Shown: positions 52,824-61,477, numbered from the stretch's first letter. The stretch: DNA of 64,000 nucleotides from Paenibacillus sp. 1011MAR3C5 (GCF_003591485.1 NZ_QZCF01000014.1:21111-85110), one strand, 5' to 3'. Notes: a model not told the origin generated them from the sequence alone. Program-made: numbers and translations.

Positions 52824-53795
52824 TTATTTAAGAACGAAGTCACCCGATCCCGTCTGGACATTCAGCTTAATCTCTCCGCTGCCGAACCTGCCTTTGATCT
52901 TGTTGGCACCCTTCGAACCGCTGTCATAGGTGAAATCATCCTTCTGAATAACTCCATCTCCTGAGCCTGCTTTGAATTGAACGCTGAGGGAATTTGGATT
53001 GTTTTCGAGAATGACAACTACATCGCCGCTGCCTGTACGAAGATCAGCATGACGGGTAATGTTGTCGGACTTCATCATAATATTACCAGAGCTCGTTTTC
53101 CCTGCCAGCTCAGCCGTGCCGTCCTCGAAGTGCACATCACCGCTGCTCACCTTAAAGTCGATGCTGTCAGCTTCATATCCTTTGACCGAGAGATCTCCGC
53201 TTTGCGAGGATAGATCCATCTTCCTGGCTGTTACGGTGCGCAGCGTTAAGTCGCCGCTATTGATGCTGACAGATAAGTTGCTGTCTACTTGGAGGTCAGC
53301 AGCTTCGACATCGCCTGAATTGGTTTGAAGCTTAGCATTCTCAACCCGCATTTGTTCAAGGGACAAATCGCCGCTATCCAGATCAACATCGAGCTGGTTC
53401 CACGTTTTCTCCGGCAGCTCAACCGTCATTTTCACACCTCTAAATCCGAAGCCGAAGCGAATGCCGCGGTCGTTCTTCAGTGAGAGCTGGAGAGTGCCAT
53501 CCTTTTTGGTGCTTTCAAGCTTCATGTTTTTAATGTAGTTTTTGGAGGCCCAGCCTTCCAGCTTGATAACGGCATCGGAGCCGCTGCCTTGTACTAAGCG
53601 GACATCCAGGCTTCCCGAAGAAATATCGAGATTGCGGACATCGCTAATGTCGATCGTTTGCTGCTCATTAATTTCGGATGCGAAGAAGTTGCGAATGTTT
53701 AAAAGCGTATTGCCGCTTCCGTTCTCATACACGTATAGCACGCCAATGATGCCTACGATGATTAGAATAATGCCGATCGTGGTCTTGGGTCTCAT
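52824..53795 (-). CDS. DUF4097-type beta-repeat protein, membrane-anchored
   Basis: 323 residues: one N-terminal span (about 6-23), then a right-handed beta-solenoid-like domain with about ten SGD/SGN/SGE repeats spaced roughly 18-22 residues (DSGDLSL, NSGDVEA, NSGDLTL, QSGDLSV, SSGDVHF, SSGNIMM, GSGDVVV, GSGEIKL, GSGDFVL). This matches the DUF4097 'putative adhesin' group, often found with PspC/envelope-stress genes; no such partner is here. AGGAGAG precedes the ATG on the minus strand. It is the only long reverse gene inside the ribosomal region. Confidence 0.85.
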   Translation of the reverse strand: MRPKTTIGIILIIVGIIGVLYVYENGSGNTLLNIRNFFASEINEQQTIDISDVRNLDISSGSLDVRLVQGSGSDAVIKLEGWASKNYIKNMKLESTKKDGTLQLSLKNDRGIRFGFGFRGVKMTVELPEKTWNQLDVDLDSGDLSLEQMRVENAKLQTNSGDVEAADLQVDSNLSVSINSGDLTLRTVTARKMDLSSQSGDLSVKGYEADSIDFKVSSGDVHFEDGTAELAGKTSSGNIMMKSDNITRHADLRTGSGDVVVILENNPNSLSVQFKAGSGDGVIQKDDFTYDSGSKGANKIKGRFGSGEIKLNVQTGSGDFVLK

Positions 53796-53894
53796 GGTTT
53801 TCTCTCCTAATGTACAGCACTCAAGAACAAGTTCGCTCGTTCAAAGCGCGTTTATTATCCTCATTGTACCAATCAGATGAAGCCAAGGGAACCG

Positions 53895-53935
53895 CCCCCT
53901 GATGGGGGACGACTCGGTCTTCAGACCGAGTTTGT
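53895..53935. other. Two adjacent short hairpins
   Basis: CCCCC-TGAT-GGGGG (53895-53908) then ACTCGGTCT-TC-AGACCGAGT (53912-53931). They lie upstream of the reverse gene and far from rplM; the role is unclear. The remaining gap to 54311 holds only the possible gene remnant listed next. Confidence 0.4.
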
Positions 53936-54139
53936 ATTCAATCTATTATATTTCATCGTCACTGACAGTCGGAATGTGAACCGCGAAGGACTAGACTGTA
54001 CAGTATGGTGTCACTCGTGTCTTACCCAGCGCGGGAAGCTGTGCACGAAGAAAGTAGCGGTTATATTTCTCTACAAATGTATACTAGATATTGCTCATTT
54101 TCATTAGTACTGTTAATATTTTCTATGATAGAGTAAAAA

Positions 54140-54289
54140 GGATATGCCTATGGCGGAACATTCGGGCTTTATATGGATGCTGTTGAGTTTAACGGCAAAC
54201 TCTATATCGCTTCTGTAGTAAATCAGCTGCCGGTCGAAGACTTATCCAATTACCGCAAGTTAGAGGCCAAGAGAGCAGCATTGTGTTGA
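54140..54289 (+). pseudogene. Possible remnant of a coding region
   Basis: A 49-codon open stretch after a TAA reads like real protein (GTFGLYMDAVEFNGKLYIAS, then NQLPVEDLSNYRKLEAKR) yet has no ribosome site or good start (first Met 12 codons in). It may be the C-terminal scrap of a lost gene. No family recognised. Confidence 0.3.
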
Positions 54290-54311
54290 TGAAAGAAAGC
54301 GGAAAAACAAC

Positions 54312-54340
54312 TTGCACTTTGCCAGTCTATATTGTAGAAT
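54312..54340 (+). promoter_or_regulatory. Promoter of rplM-rpsI
   Basis: TTGCAC at 54312-54317, 17-bp spacer, TAGAAT at 54335-54340, followed by a leader of about 135 nt. Confidence 0.7.
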
Positions 54341-54349
54341 ATAACTTGT

Positions 54350-54480
54350 GCTTTCTTAGTGGCTCTCCCACAGCCCCGACTAAGAATGGCCGCCAAATGC
54401 AAGATTCAACAATGAATATCAAACCAACGGAAACGTTGTTATAAAAACGATTATTGTAACAGAATTAAGGAGGATCATCC
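54350..54480 (+). ncRNA. Probable L13 leader
   Basis: The leader begins with a stem CTTAGT-GGCT ... AGCC-ACTAAG (about 54354-54384). Further downstream are short dyads such as AACGTTGTTATAAAAACG. Bacilli are known to carry a structured L13 leader here; I infer membership from position and stem, not from a covariance match. Confidence 0.45.
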
Positions 54481-54918
54481 ATGCGTACCACCTATATGGC
54501 TAAGCCAAATGAAGTTGAGCGTAAATGGTTCGTCATCGATGCGGAAGGCAAAACCCTTGGTCGTCTGGCTAGCGAAGCTGCAAGCCTGATCCGTGGCAAG
54601 CACAAACCGCAATTTACGCCGCATGTTGACACTGGCGATTTCGTTGTCGTGATCAACGCTGAGAAAATTGTTCTGACAGGTAACAAAATGGCAGACAAAA
54701 TGTACTACCGTCACTCCATGTACACCGGTGGCCTTAAGGTCACTCCGGCACACGAGATGATTCAGAAAAAGCCAGAGCGCGTAATCGAGCTGGCTGTGCA
54801 CGGCATGTTGCCTAAGAACCGTCTTGGTAACAAAATGAAGCTTAAATTGAAAGTTTACGCAGGTGCGGAACATCCACATCAAGCACAAAACCCTGAAGTC
54901 TACGAGCTTCGCGGGTAA
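54481..54918 (+). CDS. rplM: 50S ribosomal protein L13
   Basis: 145 residues, MRTTYMAKPNEVERKWFVID start and signature AVHGMLPKNRLG. An early 50S assembly protein. AAGGAGGAT precedes the ATG. It forms a two-gene operon with rpsI. Confidence 0.97.
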   Translation: MRTTYMAKPNEVERKWFVIDAEGKTLGRLASEAASLIRGKHKPQFTPHVDTGDFVVVINAEKIVLTGNKMADKMYYRHSMYTGGLKVTPAHEMIQKKPERVIELAVHGMLPKNRLGNKMKLKLKVYAGAEHPHQAQNPEVYELRG

Positions 54919-54938
54919 TAAAGAGGAGGACACGTTTC

Positions 54939-55331
54939 ATGGCTCAAGTGCAATACTATGGAACCGGTCGTCGTAAACACTCTGTTGCACGTGTACGTCT
55001 TGTGCCGGGTGAAGGACGAATCATTGTTAATAAACGCGATTTGAATGAATATTTCGGTTTGGAGACACTCAAGCTGATCGTAAAACAACCGCTTAACCTG
55101 ACTGACACATTGTCCAAGTACGATGTATTGGTTATCGCTAACGGCGGCGGCATGTCCGGTCAAGCTGGTGCAATCCGTCACGGTATCTCCCGTGCTCTGC
55201 TGAAAGCAGACCCTGAGTTCCGTCCGGCTCTGAAGCGCGCAGGCTTCCTGACTCGTGATCCGCGTATGAAAGAACGTAAAAAATACGGTCTTAAAGCGGC
55301 TCGTCGCGCTCCACAGTTCTCGAAACGTTAA
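54939..55331 (+). CDS. rpsI: 30S ribosomal protein S9
   Basis: 130 residues with GGGMSGQAGAIRHGISRALL and the basic C-terminal tail RRAPQFSKR reaching P-site tRNA. GAGGAGG precedes the ATG. Confidence 0.97.
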   Translation: MAQVQYYGTGRRKHSVARVRLVPGEGRIIVNKRDLNEYFGLETLKLIVKQPLNLTDTLSKYDVLVIANGGGMSGQAGAIRHGISRALLKADPEFRPALKRAGFLTRDPRMKERKKYGLKAARRAPQFSKR

Positions 55332-55342
55332 TCGTTACAACC

Positions 55343-55380
55343 AAACGCTTTCTCTGCTTGCAGAGGAGGCGTTTTTTTGT
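55343..55380 (+). terminator. Terminator after rpsI
   Basis: 15-bp stem with G-U pairs (55343-55357 with 55360-55374), TT loop, TTTTTTT tail. Confidence 0.9.
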
Positions 55381-55440
55381 GTTTATGGTCATTTTAGTTG
55401 AAAAACTTAAAATATTTGGAAATCAAGCTGGGTTACGATA

Positions 55441-55640
55441 AAAAAAGACTTATCATACACTTGCCTGGGCCAGACCCATCTCTCGTGAGGAGTAAATTGC
55501 GCGGCTTTGCTGCGCTTCTTGAGGGACTTTAATTAGTCCCCAGCCACCCGTACATCCAAGAGGGTTGAGGAACATGCCCATGCTTCCATGAATCTAATGG
55601 ATTTATAAAGCCCAACTATGCCCTTCATGGTATTTTTTGC
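55441..55640. ncRNA. Unclassified structured intergenic element, candidate small RNA
   Basis: About 200 bp packed with stems: TGGG/CCCA near 55467; a 7-bp GCGCGGC-TTT-GCTGCGC hairpin (55499-55515); CTTCTTG with CAAGAGG (55515-55521 with 55557-55563) enclosing GGGACT/AGTCCC (55523-55528 with 55535-55540). CCATGAA/TTCATGG (55586-55592 with 55624-55630) is followed by TATTTTTT, a terminator-like end. It lies upstream of the cysH promoter, so it is not part of the cysH leader. On the minus strand a 42-codon frame (55581-55453) is open. No known riboswitch or RNA family recognised. Confidence 0.45.
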
Positions 55641-55660
55641 GTAAATGTGCAAAGTTCTGA

Positions 55661-55689
55661 TTGAACTAGCGTGTAGAAAGGCATATAAT
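55661..55689 (+). promoter_or_regulatory. Sigma-A promoter of cysH-sat
   Basis: TTGAAC at 55661-55666, 17-bp spacer, TATAAT at 55684-55689. The transcript would begin about 40 nt before the cysH ATG, leaving no room for a riboswitch. Confidence 0.8.
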
Positions 55690-55737
55690 CAATTATACAG
55701 ACTACTTTACTTGGAATTAATAACGGAGGTCATACGT

Positions 55738-56433
55738 ATGAATCTGTTTGAGAAGGAAGCACTTATTGCGCAAAAGGCTGTCGAGCTGGAGAACGCGACG
55801 CCGGAGGACATTATTCGTTTTGCAGTGGAGACATTCCCGAATATTACGTTTGCGTGCAGCTTTGGCGCGGAGGATGTCGTTCTGGTAGACATGCTGCAGA
55901 AGGTTAGCCCGACGACGGATATTTTCTACTTAGACACCGATTTCCACTTTAAGGAGACTTATGAGACGCGTGACCGGCTTGCAGAGCGCTACCCGGGTAT
56001 TCCATTCGTCGAAGTGAAGCCGGAGATTACGCCGGAAGAACAGGCTGCACAGTTCGGTGACGAGCTATGGAAGTCCGACGCTAACAAATGCTGCGATATC
56101 CGCAAGGTTCAGCCGCTCACAAAGATCCTGTCCAAATACGAAGCATGGATCACAGGTATTCGACGCGATCAGGCGCCTACACGCGCCAACGCGAAGAAGA
56201 TTGAATATGACGTGAAGTTCGGTTTGGTGAAGTTCAATCCCATAGCCCACTGGACAACTGAAGATGTATGGCAATATATCCGCGACAACAATGTCGTCTA
56301 CAATCCGCTTCATGACAACTATTACCCGAGTATCGGATGTGAGTATTGCACACGCCAGGTCATGCCGGGCGAGGATCCTCGCGCGGGACGCTGGTCGGGG
56401 CAAGAGAAGACGGAGTGCGGGCTTCATAAATAA
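55738..56433 (+). CDS. cysH: Assimilatory adenylyl-sulfate (APS) reductase
   Basis: 231 residues. The PP-loop-like core contains FACSFGAEDVVLVDML. The cysteine pairs of the iron-sulfur type are present (NKCCDIRKVQPL and IGCEYCTRQV), which marks the APS-using [4Fe-4S] form, and the catalytic Cys is in the C-terminal ECGLHK. It reduces APS to sulfite. ATG at 55738 follows GGAGGT; upstream codons cross the promoter. Sat, which makes APS, is next, so the pair covers activation and first reduction without cysC. Confidence 0.95.
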   Translation: MNLFEKEALIAQKAVELENATPEDIIRFAVETFPNITFACSFGAEDVVLVDMLQKVSPTTDIFYLDTDFHFKETYETRDRLAERYPGIPFVEVKPEITPEEQAAQFGDELWKSDANKCCDIRKVQPLTKILSKYEAWITGIRRDQAPTRANAKKIEYDVKFGLVKFNPIAHWTTEDVWQYIRDNNVVYNPLHDNYYPSIGCEYCTRQVMPGEDPRAGRWSGQEKTECGLHK

Positions 56434-56472
56434 ACCATTTGCGAAGGTATGTATAGGAGGACTTCTACGATT

Positions 56473-57639
56473 ATGAGTCAAATCTTACCTCATGGCGGTG
56501 TGCTGGTTAACCGGATCGCCGAAGGCGCAGAGCGCGAAGCGCTGCTGCAGGAAGCAAAGGGCCTTAATTTCATCACGATTAATTCATGGACGATTTCTGA
56601 TCTGGATCTGATCGGTGTAGGCGCGTTCTCGCCGCTGACCGGTTTTCTGAATCAGGACGATTATACGTCTGTTGTGGAGAATACGAGATTGGCCAACGGC
56701 CTGGTGTGGAGTATCCCGATCACACTGGCTGTCGATGATGTGAAAGCAGCGGAATTGAAGGTAGGCGAGAAAGTGGCGCTTATCGGAGAAGATGGCATTA
56801 CGTACGGATTCATTGCGGTGGAGAGTATCTATTCCGTAGATCAGCAGGTAGAAGCGGTCAATATTTTCAAAACGAATGATACGGAGCATCCGGGCGTACA
56901 GAAGCTGCTGGAGAGACCCTCTACTTATGTCGGCGGGCCGATTACGGTGCTGAACCGTCCGAAGCCGGAGAAGTTCCAGGAGTTTTACTTCGATCCTGCT
57001 GAGACACGGAGGCAGTTCGCTGAGAAAGGATGGAAGACGGTTGTCGGCTTCCAGACCCGCAATCCCGTTCATCGTGCACATGAATATATTCAGAAGACCG
57101 CGATGGAGATCGTTGATGCGCTGTTCCTGAACCCGCTGGTCGGCGAGACGAAGTCTGATGACGTGCCGGCTAATGTACGGATGAAGAGTTACCTGGCTCT
57201 GCTGGAGAACTACTATCCAGCGGATCGCGCATTCCTTGGCGTATTCCCAGCAGCCATGCGTTATGCAGGTCCTCGTGAAGCGATTTTCCATGCTATTGTG
57301 CGGAAGAACTACGGATGCACCCACTTTATCGTGGGACGTGATCATGCGGGAGTAGGCGACTACTACGGAACGTACGAAGCACAGGAGCTGCTCAAGTCGA
57401 TCCCGGCTGAAGATCTCGGCATTACGCCGTTGTACTTCGAGCATAGTTTCTTCTGCACAGCTTGCGGCAATATGGCAACGAGCAAGACTTGTCCGCATGA
57501 GAAGACGGCGCATTTGACACTCTCCGGCACGAAGGTGCGGGCGATGCTGCGCGATGGGGTATGTCCTCCGCCGGAATTCTCGCGTCCTGAGGTTGCGAAG
57601 ATATTGATCGAGGGTATGACGGAGCAGCCGGTAGGCTAA
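56473..57639 (+). CDS. sat: Sulfate adenylyltransferase (ATP sulfurylase)
   Basis: 388 residues of the monofunctional MET3-type enzyme: QTRNPVHRAHEYIQK (nucleotide-binding HxxH) and HFIVGRDHAGVGDYYG. Zinc-type cysteines CTACGNMATSKTCPHEK are present near the C-terminus. It makes APS from sulfate and ATP. GGAGGA lies 12 bases before the ATG at 56473. Forty bases after cysH, same operon. Confidence 0.96.
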   Translation: MSQILPHGGVLVNRIAEGAEREALLQEAKGLNFITINSWTISDLDLIGVGAFSPLTGFLNQDDYTSVVENTRLANGLVWSIPITLAVDDVKAAELKVGEKVALIGEDGITYGFIAVESIYSVDQQVEAVNIFKTNDTEHPGVQKLLERPSTYVGGPITVLNRPKPEKFQEFYFDPAETRRQFAEKGWKTVVGFQTRNPVHRAHEYIQKTAMEIVDALFLNPLVGETKSDDVPANVRMKSYLALLENYYPADRAFLGVFPAAMRYAGPREAIFHAIVRKNYGCTHFIVGRDHAGVGDYYGTYEAQELLKSIPAEDLGITPLYFEHSFFCTACGNMATSKTCPHEKTAHLTLSGTKVRAMLRDGVCPPPEFSRPEVAKILIEGMTEQPVG

Positions 57640-57673
57640 GCTATCCGTTCTATGCCGGAATTGCCGATACGGC

Positions 57674-57703
57674 ACATATTTGACCATCTCGTCCCATATA
57701 CAT
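57674..57703 (+). promoter_or_regulatory. Candidate SigE-type promoter for cwlD
   Basis: CATATT-like -35 (ACATATT, 57674-57680), 14-bp spacer, CATATACAT at 57695-57703, close to the mother-cell sigma-E pattern. cwlD is SigE/SigG dependent in B. subtilis. Downstream, TATCC/GGATA and TGCGCA repeats form a nested dyad (about 57710-57758). Confidence 0.4.
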
Positions 57704-57787
57704 GAATGTGCGCACAAGGCTTATCCTACCCGGTAGCCGGATAGGTTGCTGCGCATTTATCGATATGGAAGACGAGGTGGTTTTTTG

Positions 57788-58588
57788 ATGCGCGGAATGA
57801 AGCGGCATTTTGTCGTATGGATGACCTATAAAGGCGCGCTTCGGCTAGCGGTGGCTGCGCTGGTCATCGTGCTTACGGGCCTGCTGCTTCGCCAGAGCTT
57901 GCCGGCGTCGAGCACATGGTCGTATTGGACATTGCCCCTCTCCGGCAAAACAATTGCCATTGATGCAGGGCATGGGGGAGCGGATGGCGGTGCAGTCAGT
58001 AAGAGCGGTATTATCGAGAAGGATCTGAATCTTGCGATTGCCCTGTACTTGCGCGATTACTTGCAGGAAGCTGGGGCCGTCGTCGTAATGACCAGGGAAG
58101 GGGATTATGATCTGGCTTCAGGAGATGCTCATGCTTACAGCAAGCGCAAGACGGAGGACTTGAAGCGGAGAGCGGCACTGATTAACGAGAGCGGCGCATC
58201 TGCCGTCATCAGCATCCATATGAACAGTATTCCGCAGCAGAAGTGGTCGGGAGCCCAGACGTTCTATCAGCCGGATAATCATCCGGACAATCGGGTGCTT
58301 GCGGCTTTCATCCAGGATGAGATCAAGCGAAATCTGGAGAACACGACTCGCATTGCCGCTAAGGTAGGGGACGTCTATTTGATGAAGGCGATCACACAGG
58401 TGCCGACGGCGCTTGTTGAAGTCGGCTTCCTGTCCAATCCGGGGGAAGCGGCTCGGCTGGCGGATACGGAGTATCAGCGGAAGGTGGCCGCGTCTATCTA
58501 TCAGGGCGTATTGCGCTTTGTGTCGGGTGAGAAGCTGAGCGGGAATTCGCAGCAGGAGCTGGAGCTGCAGAATGGCAGCGGGAAGTAG
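57788..58588 (+). CDS. cwlD: N-acetylmuramoyl-L-alanine amidase CwlD
   Basis: 266 residues: N-terminal signal anchor (about 16-36), then an Amidase_3 domain. Zinc ligands are H in IAIDAGHGGADGGA, E in GIIEKDLNLAIAL and H in ISIHMNSIP; catalytic Glu is in ALVEVGFLSNP. CwlD makes muramic delta-lactam in the spore cortex with PdaA. GAGGTGG precedes the ATG at 57788. Confidence 0.94.
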   Translation: MRGMKRHFVVWMTYKGALRLAVAALVIVLTGLLLRQSLPASSTWSYWTLPLSGKTIAIDAGHGGADGGAVSKSGIIEKDLNLAIALYLRDYLQEAGAVVVMTREGDYDLASGDAHAYSKRKTEDLKRRAALINESGASAVISIHMNSIPQQKWSGAQTFYQPDNHPDNRVLAAFIQDEIKRNLENTTRIAAKVGDVYLMKAITQVPTALVEVGFLSNPGEAARLADTEYQRKVAASIYQGVLRFVSGEKLSGNSQQELELQNGSGK

Positions 58589-58691
58589 CCCTCGGGATGA
58601 GCCTTCGTTCATGAACCGTTCATGAAACGAAGGCTTCCTGTGTTATAATAGAGAGGAAGTTCTCTTAACTCATAAAGGTGGGACATATACG

Positions 58692-59801
58692 ATGTTGACA
58701 CGGGAGAAAGCCATCGAGGCCATCGAATCTGCGATGGCCCAGCAGCAATATCAAGCGGAAGGCGTTAGCTTCCGCGATGTTATGGTTCGGAACCGTCAAG
58801 TATCGCTGACGGTTCTTGGAGCAGGCGCGGCGATTCAGCCCGCGCTGGAAGCCTCGCTTCGCGAGGCGCTGGCGCCAATCGGCGTCGAAACCGTGCATTG
58901 CCGGTTTCGGGACGAGGAGGCGCCAGCCGCAGCGGGCAGCGCGCAGCCTGCGCCCGCGGCAAGTGCGGCGCCGGGCGGCAATGCCGGCGCCAAGACCAGC
59001 AGCCCCGTACAGGGACACGGGGCTGGAATCGCCAGCCCGCTGCTGTCTTCGGGCAGCGGGACGACCTTCATCGCCGTCGCCAGCGGCAAGGGCGGCGTCG
59101 GCAAGTCCACGGTGACCGTCAACTTGGCGGTCGCCTTGGCTCGCAAGGGCAAGCGCGTCGGCATCATCGACGCGGATATCTACGGCTTCAGCGTGCCCGA
59201 TATGATGGGCATCGAGGATCGTCCAGTCGTCGTGGATGAGCGTGTCATTCCGATCGAGCGCTACGGTGTGAAAGTCATCTCCATGGGTTTCTTCGTCGAG
59301 GACAACAGTCCGATTGTATGGCGCGGACCGATGCTTGGCAAGATGCTGCGCAACTTCTTCCAGGAGATCGAGTGGGGCGAGCTGGACTACATGCTGCTTG
59401 ACCTGCCGCCAGGTACAGGCGATGTCGCGCTGGACGTGCATCAGATCATTCCGCAAAGCAAAGAAATCATCGTGACGACGCCTCATGCGACAGCCGCATT
59501 CGTCGCGGCCCGTGCCGGTGCAATGGCGATCAAGACGGAGCATGAAATTATCGGCGTCGTCGAGAATATGTCGTACTTCGTATCCAAGTCGGGAGAGAAG
59601 GAATACGTATTCGGACGCGGCGGCGGCGGCAAGCTGGCTGAGACGCTTCATTGCGATCTGCTGGCACAAATCCCGCTTGGCGCACCGGACAACCATCCTT
59701 CAGAGCCAGACTTCTCCCCTTCAGTCTATAAGGCGGATTCCGAGACTGGCAGCTTGTATCTGGAGCTGGCGGACAGCGTCATTGAGCGCTGCGGAAAGTA
59801 A
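58692..59801 (+). CDS. salA: Mrp/NBP35-family ATPase SalA
   Basis: 369 residues: N-terminal MIP18/DUF59-like domain (about 1-75), an Ala/Pro/Gly-rich linker (about 76-118), and a deviant Walker A ATPase domain (VASGKGGVGKSTVTVNLAVA, LDLPPGTGDVALDVHQ). The CxxC iron-sulfur motif of ordinary Mrp proteins is absent (SYFVSKSGEKEYVFG), as in B. subtilis SalA at the same locus between cwlD and gerD. SalA represses scoC and so raises exoprotease expression. The linker is markedly GC-rich. Confidence 0.88.
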   Translation: MLTREKAIEAIESAMAQQQYQAEGVSFRDVMVRNRQVSLTVLGAGAAIQPALEASLREALAPIGVETVHCRFRDEEAPAAAGSAQPAPAASAAPGGNAGAKTSSPVQGHGAGIASPLLSSGSGTTFIAVASGKGGVGKSTVTVNLAVALARKGKRVGIIDADIYGFSVPDMMGIEDRPVVVDERVIPIERYGVKVISMGFFVEDNSPIVWRGPMLGKMLRNFFQEIEWGELDYMLLDLPPGTGDVALDVHQIIPQSKEIIVTTPHATAAFVAARAGAMAIKTEHEIIGVVENMSYFVSKSGEKEYVFGRGGGGKLAETLHCDLLAQIPLGAPDNHPSEPDFSPSVYKADSETGSLYLELADSVIERCGK

Positions 59802-59813
59802 TATTTACATGAC

Positions 59814-59868
59814 AAAACCCGAGCTTCGGGCTGCCCCTGCGGCAAGCTCGAAGCTCGGGTTTTTTTTG
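59814..59868 (+). terminator. Terminator after salA
   Basis: 15-bp perfect stem (59814-59828 with 59849-59863) and TTTTTTTT. It also faces the convergent gerD. Confidence 0.9.
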
Positions 59869-59892
59869 ATCAAGCCAATATGAATTCGGCTG

Positions 59893-60570
59893 TTACTCCA
59901 TGCCTTCTTCTTCTTGCGAGCCCTGTTCCTCTTCTTCGCCTTTTTGCTCTTCCTGCTGGCCTTGCGTCTTCTTCACTTTCTCATCCGGCTTTGGCTGCAG
60001 CTCTTCCTGAACCGCCGCTTTCATGAGATCGAGCACTTCGAGACGGAAGAGCGGATTCTGCATCGATTCCTGCATGAGCGACATGACTTCTTTACGGTAC
60101 TGTGCACTCTTCAGTACTTCAAGAATCAGCTTCTCCATTTCCGGGTTTCTCATCGTCTTGATTAATTCCTGCTGATAAGCAGGGTCTTTAATAAGTTCTT
60201 TGTGAATGTCCTTGTTTTCTTTATTGACCGCTTTGGCAAATTCGCCTGCAAACCGGGTGTCAGTCATGAGCTTCCGAATGACTTTGTCATAATCCGGCGA
60301 ACTGATGACATCCTTAACGGCCAGCCGCACTTCCTCTTGATCCTGCACAGATAAAAGCTTGGAGGATTGAGCCGTGTAGCCTGAGAGCTGCTCGGCCGAC
60401 TGCTGAAGCGCCCTCTGAGCATCCTCCGTCTTCAGGATGTCAATGACCATCGATTTCATGTCCTTATAGCTGAGCTGCTGTTGAACGTTTCCTGATGACT
60501 CGGTACCGCAGCTTGTCAGCAGCAATGTTAATGCCAATAATGAAGACGATAAAGTCCAACGGATACGCAT
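59893..60570 (-). CDS. gerD: Spore germination lipoprotein GerD
   Basis: 225 residues with signal peptide and lipobox LLTSC (Cys at about 21). The helical core contains short similar segments (PDYDKVIRKLM, PAYQQELIKTM, AQYRKEVMSLM). The last 40 residues are Gln/Glu/Lys-rich. GerD organises nutrient germinant receptors in the spore inner membrane. I chose ATG 60570, which gives a proper signal peptide; the frame opens 23 codons earlier but with a non-signal-like start. Confidence 0.92.
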   Translation of the reverse strand: MRIRWTLSSSLLALTLLLTSCGTESSGNVQQQLSYKDMKSMVIDILKTEDAQRALQQSAEQLSGYTAQSSKLLSVQDQEEVRLAVKDVISSPDYDKVIRKLMTDTRFAGEFAKAVNKENKDIHKELIKDPAYQQELIKTMRNPEMEKLILEVLKSAQYRKEVMSLMQESMQNPLFRLEVLDLMKAAVQEELQPKPDEKVKKTQGQQEEQKGEEEEQGSQEEEGME

Positions 60571-60685
60571 ATCCTGCTTGCTCCCTTCTATGTCATGGCT
60601 GGGCTGTAATATCGGGTGGTTGGCGCGTGCCCAGTTCACCGGATAACGGCGACATGCGGCGGGCGGACCAGCGCTTGATCGTTTT

Positions 60686-60714
60686 TATTATGCGCATTGT
60701 TCACTGTTTTATCA
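60686..60714 (-). promoter_or_regulatory. Candidate SigG promoter for gerD
   Basis: Minus strand: TGATA (60714-60710), 17-bp spacer, CATAATA (60692-60686), matching the CATnnTA -10 of sigma-G. gerD is SigG-dependent in B. subtilis. Confidence 0.4.
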
Positions 60715-60845
60715 TGGACGGGCATTAGCTTTTTGTTGCGATCGTGGTAAAATAAAGGGAAAACCTTCGGGGAGTCGAGCAAAATTCGAGCTTTACTGTC
60801 GAAGTTCGTTTTGCTGCCCAAAACTTTTTAGGGGGATTTAAACGC

Positions 60846-61469
60846 GTGAACATAAAAAAGTGGTTCTTTTTATTTTGGAGCACCATGGCCATCGGGGCGC
60901 TTGTATGTGTTGTCGTTGGTTCGGTTATGCTGCTAACTAATCAAGAGTTTGGTTTTCTTGGCTTTGAAGCGACCGGGTTCAATGCGATGATGATGGCAAT
61001 ATCGGGCCTCATGATCGGCGCTTTCAGCCAAATGGGCTTTTTCGCTTATTTGACGCTTAATTACATCGCCCTCAGCGTATTCCGCAAGAAATACTTATGG
61101 AATGCCTTGCAGGGTTATACGACGTTGTTTGCTGTATTTGCACTGGGCTATGTACTATATGAAGACCGGGCGAACAATTGGTTCTTCTGGGTGCTGCCGC
61201 TTGTCGTTTTGGTGCTTTCCTTCGTTATGACATGGCTGAAGGTAAAGCAAACGAACAAATCTGCACTTATCCCAACGATGTTCCTGATGTTCGTTGTTAC
61301 CTTTATTGAAGCGTGGCCGGCACTGCAAGGGGTGACAAATGTCGCAGCTATTATCTTTATGATGTCTCCGCTATTCGTCTGCAATGCGTACCAAAATATG
61401 ATGATGCACCGCCTGCTCAAAAAAGATACGGCCAACTCCGCAGTAACTCCTGCGAAATCGGCCGGTTAA
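60846..61469 (+). CDS. kbaA: KinB-signalling activation protein KbaA
   Basis: 207 residues, about six membrane spans, starting MNIKKWFFLFWSTM at a GTG with AGGGGGA upstream. In B. subtilis KbaA is needed for the KinB arm of the sporulation phosphorelay. Place (gerD-kbaA-pdaB) and hydropathy support the call; there are no catalytic motifs to check. Confidence 0.88.
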   Translation: MNIKKWFFLFWSTMAIGALVCVVVGSVMLLTNQEFGFLGFEATGFNAMMMAISGLMIGAFSQMGFFAYLTLNYIALSVFRKKYLWNALQGYTTLFAVFALGYVLYEDRANNWFFWVLPLVVLVLSFVMTWLKVKQTNKSALIPTMFLMFVVTFIEAWPALQGVTNVAAIIFMMSPLFVCNAYQNMMMHRLLKKDTANSAVTPAKSAG

Positions 61470-61477
61470 TCTTTCGA

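Noticed and set aside
55441..55560. SAM (S-box) riboswitch upstream of cysH
   Set aside because: Starts with TTATC, but the S-box core (AGAGGTGGAGGGA, AAACCCGGCAACC) is absent and the cysH promoter lies downstream of the element.
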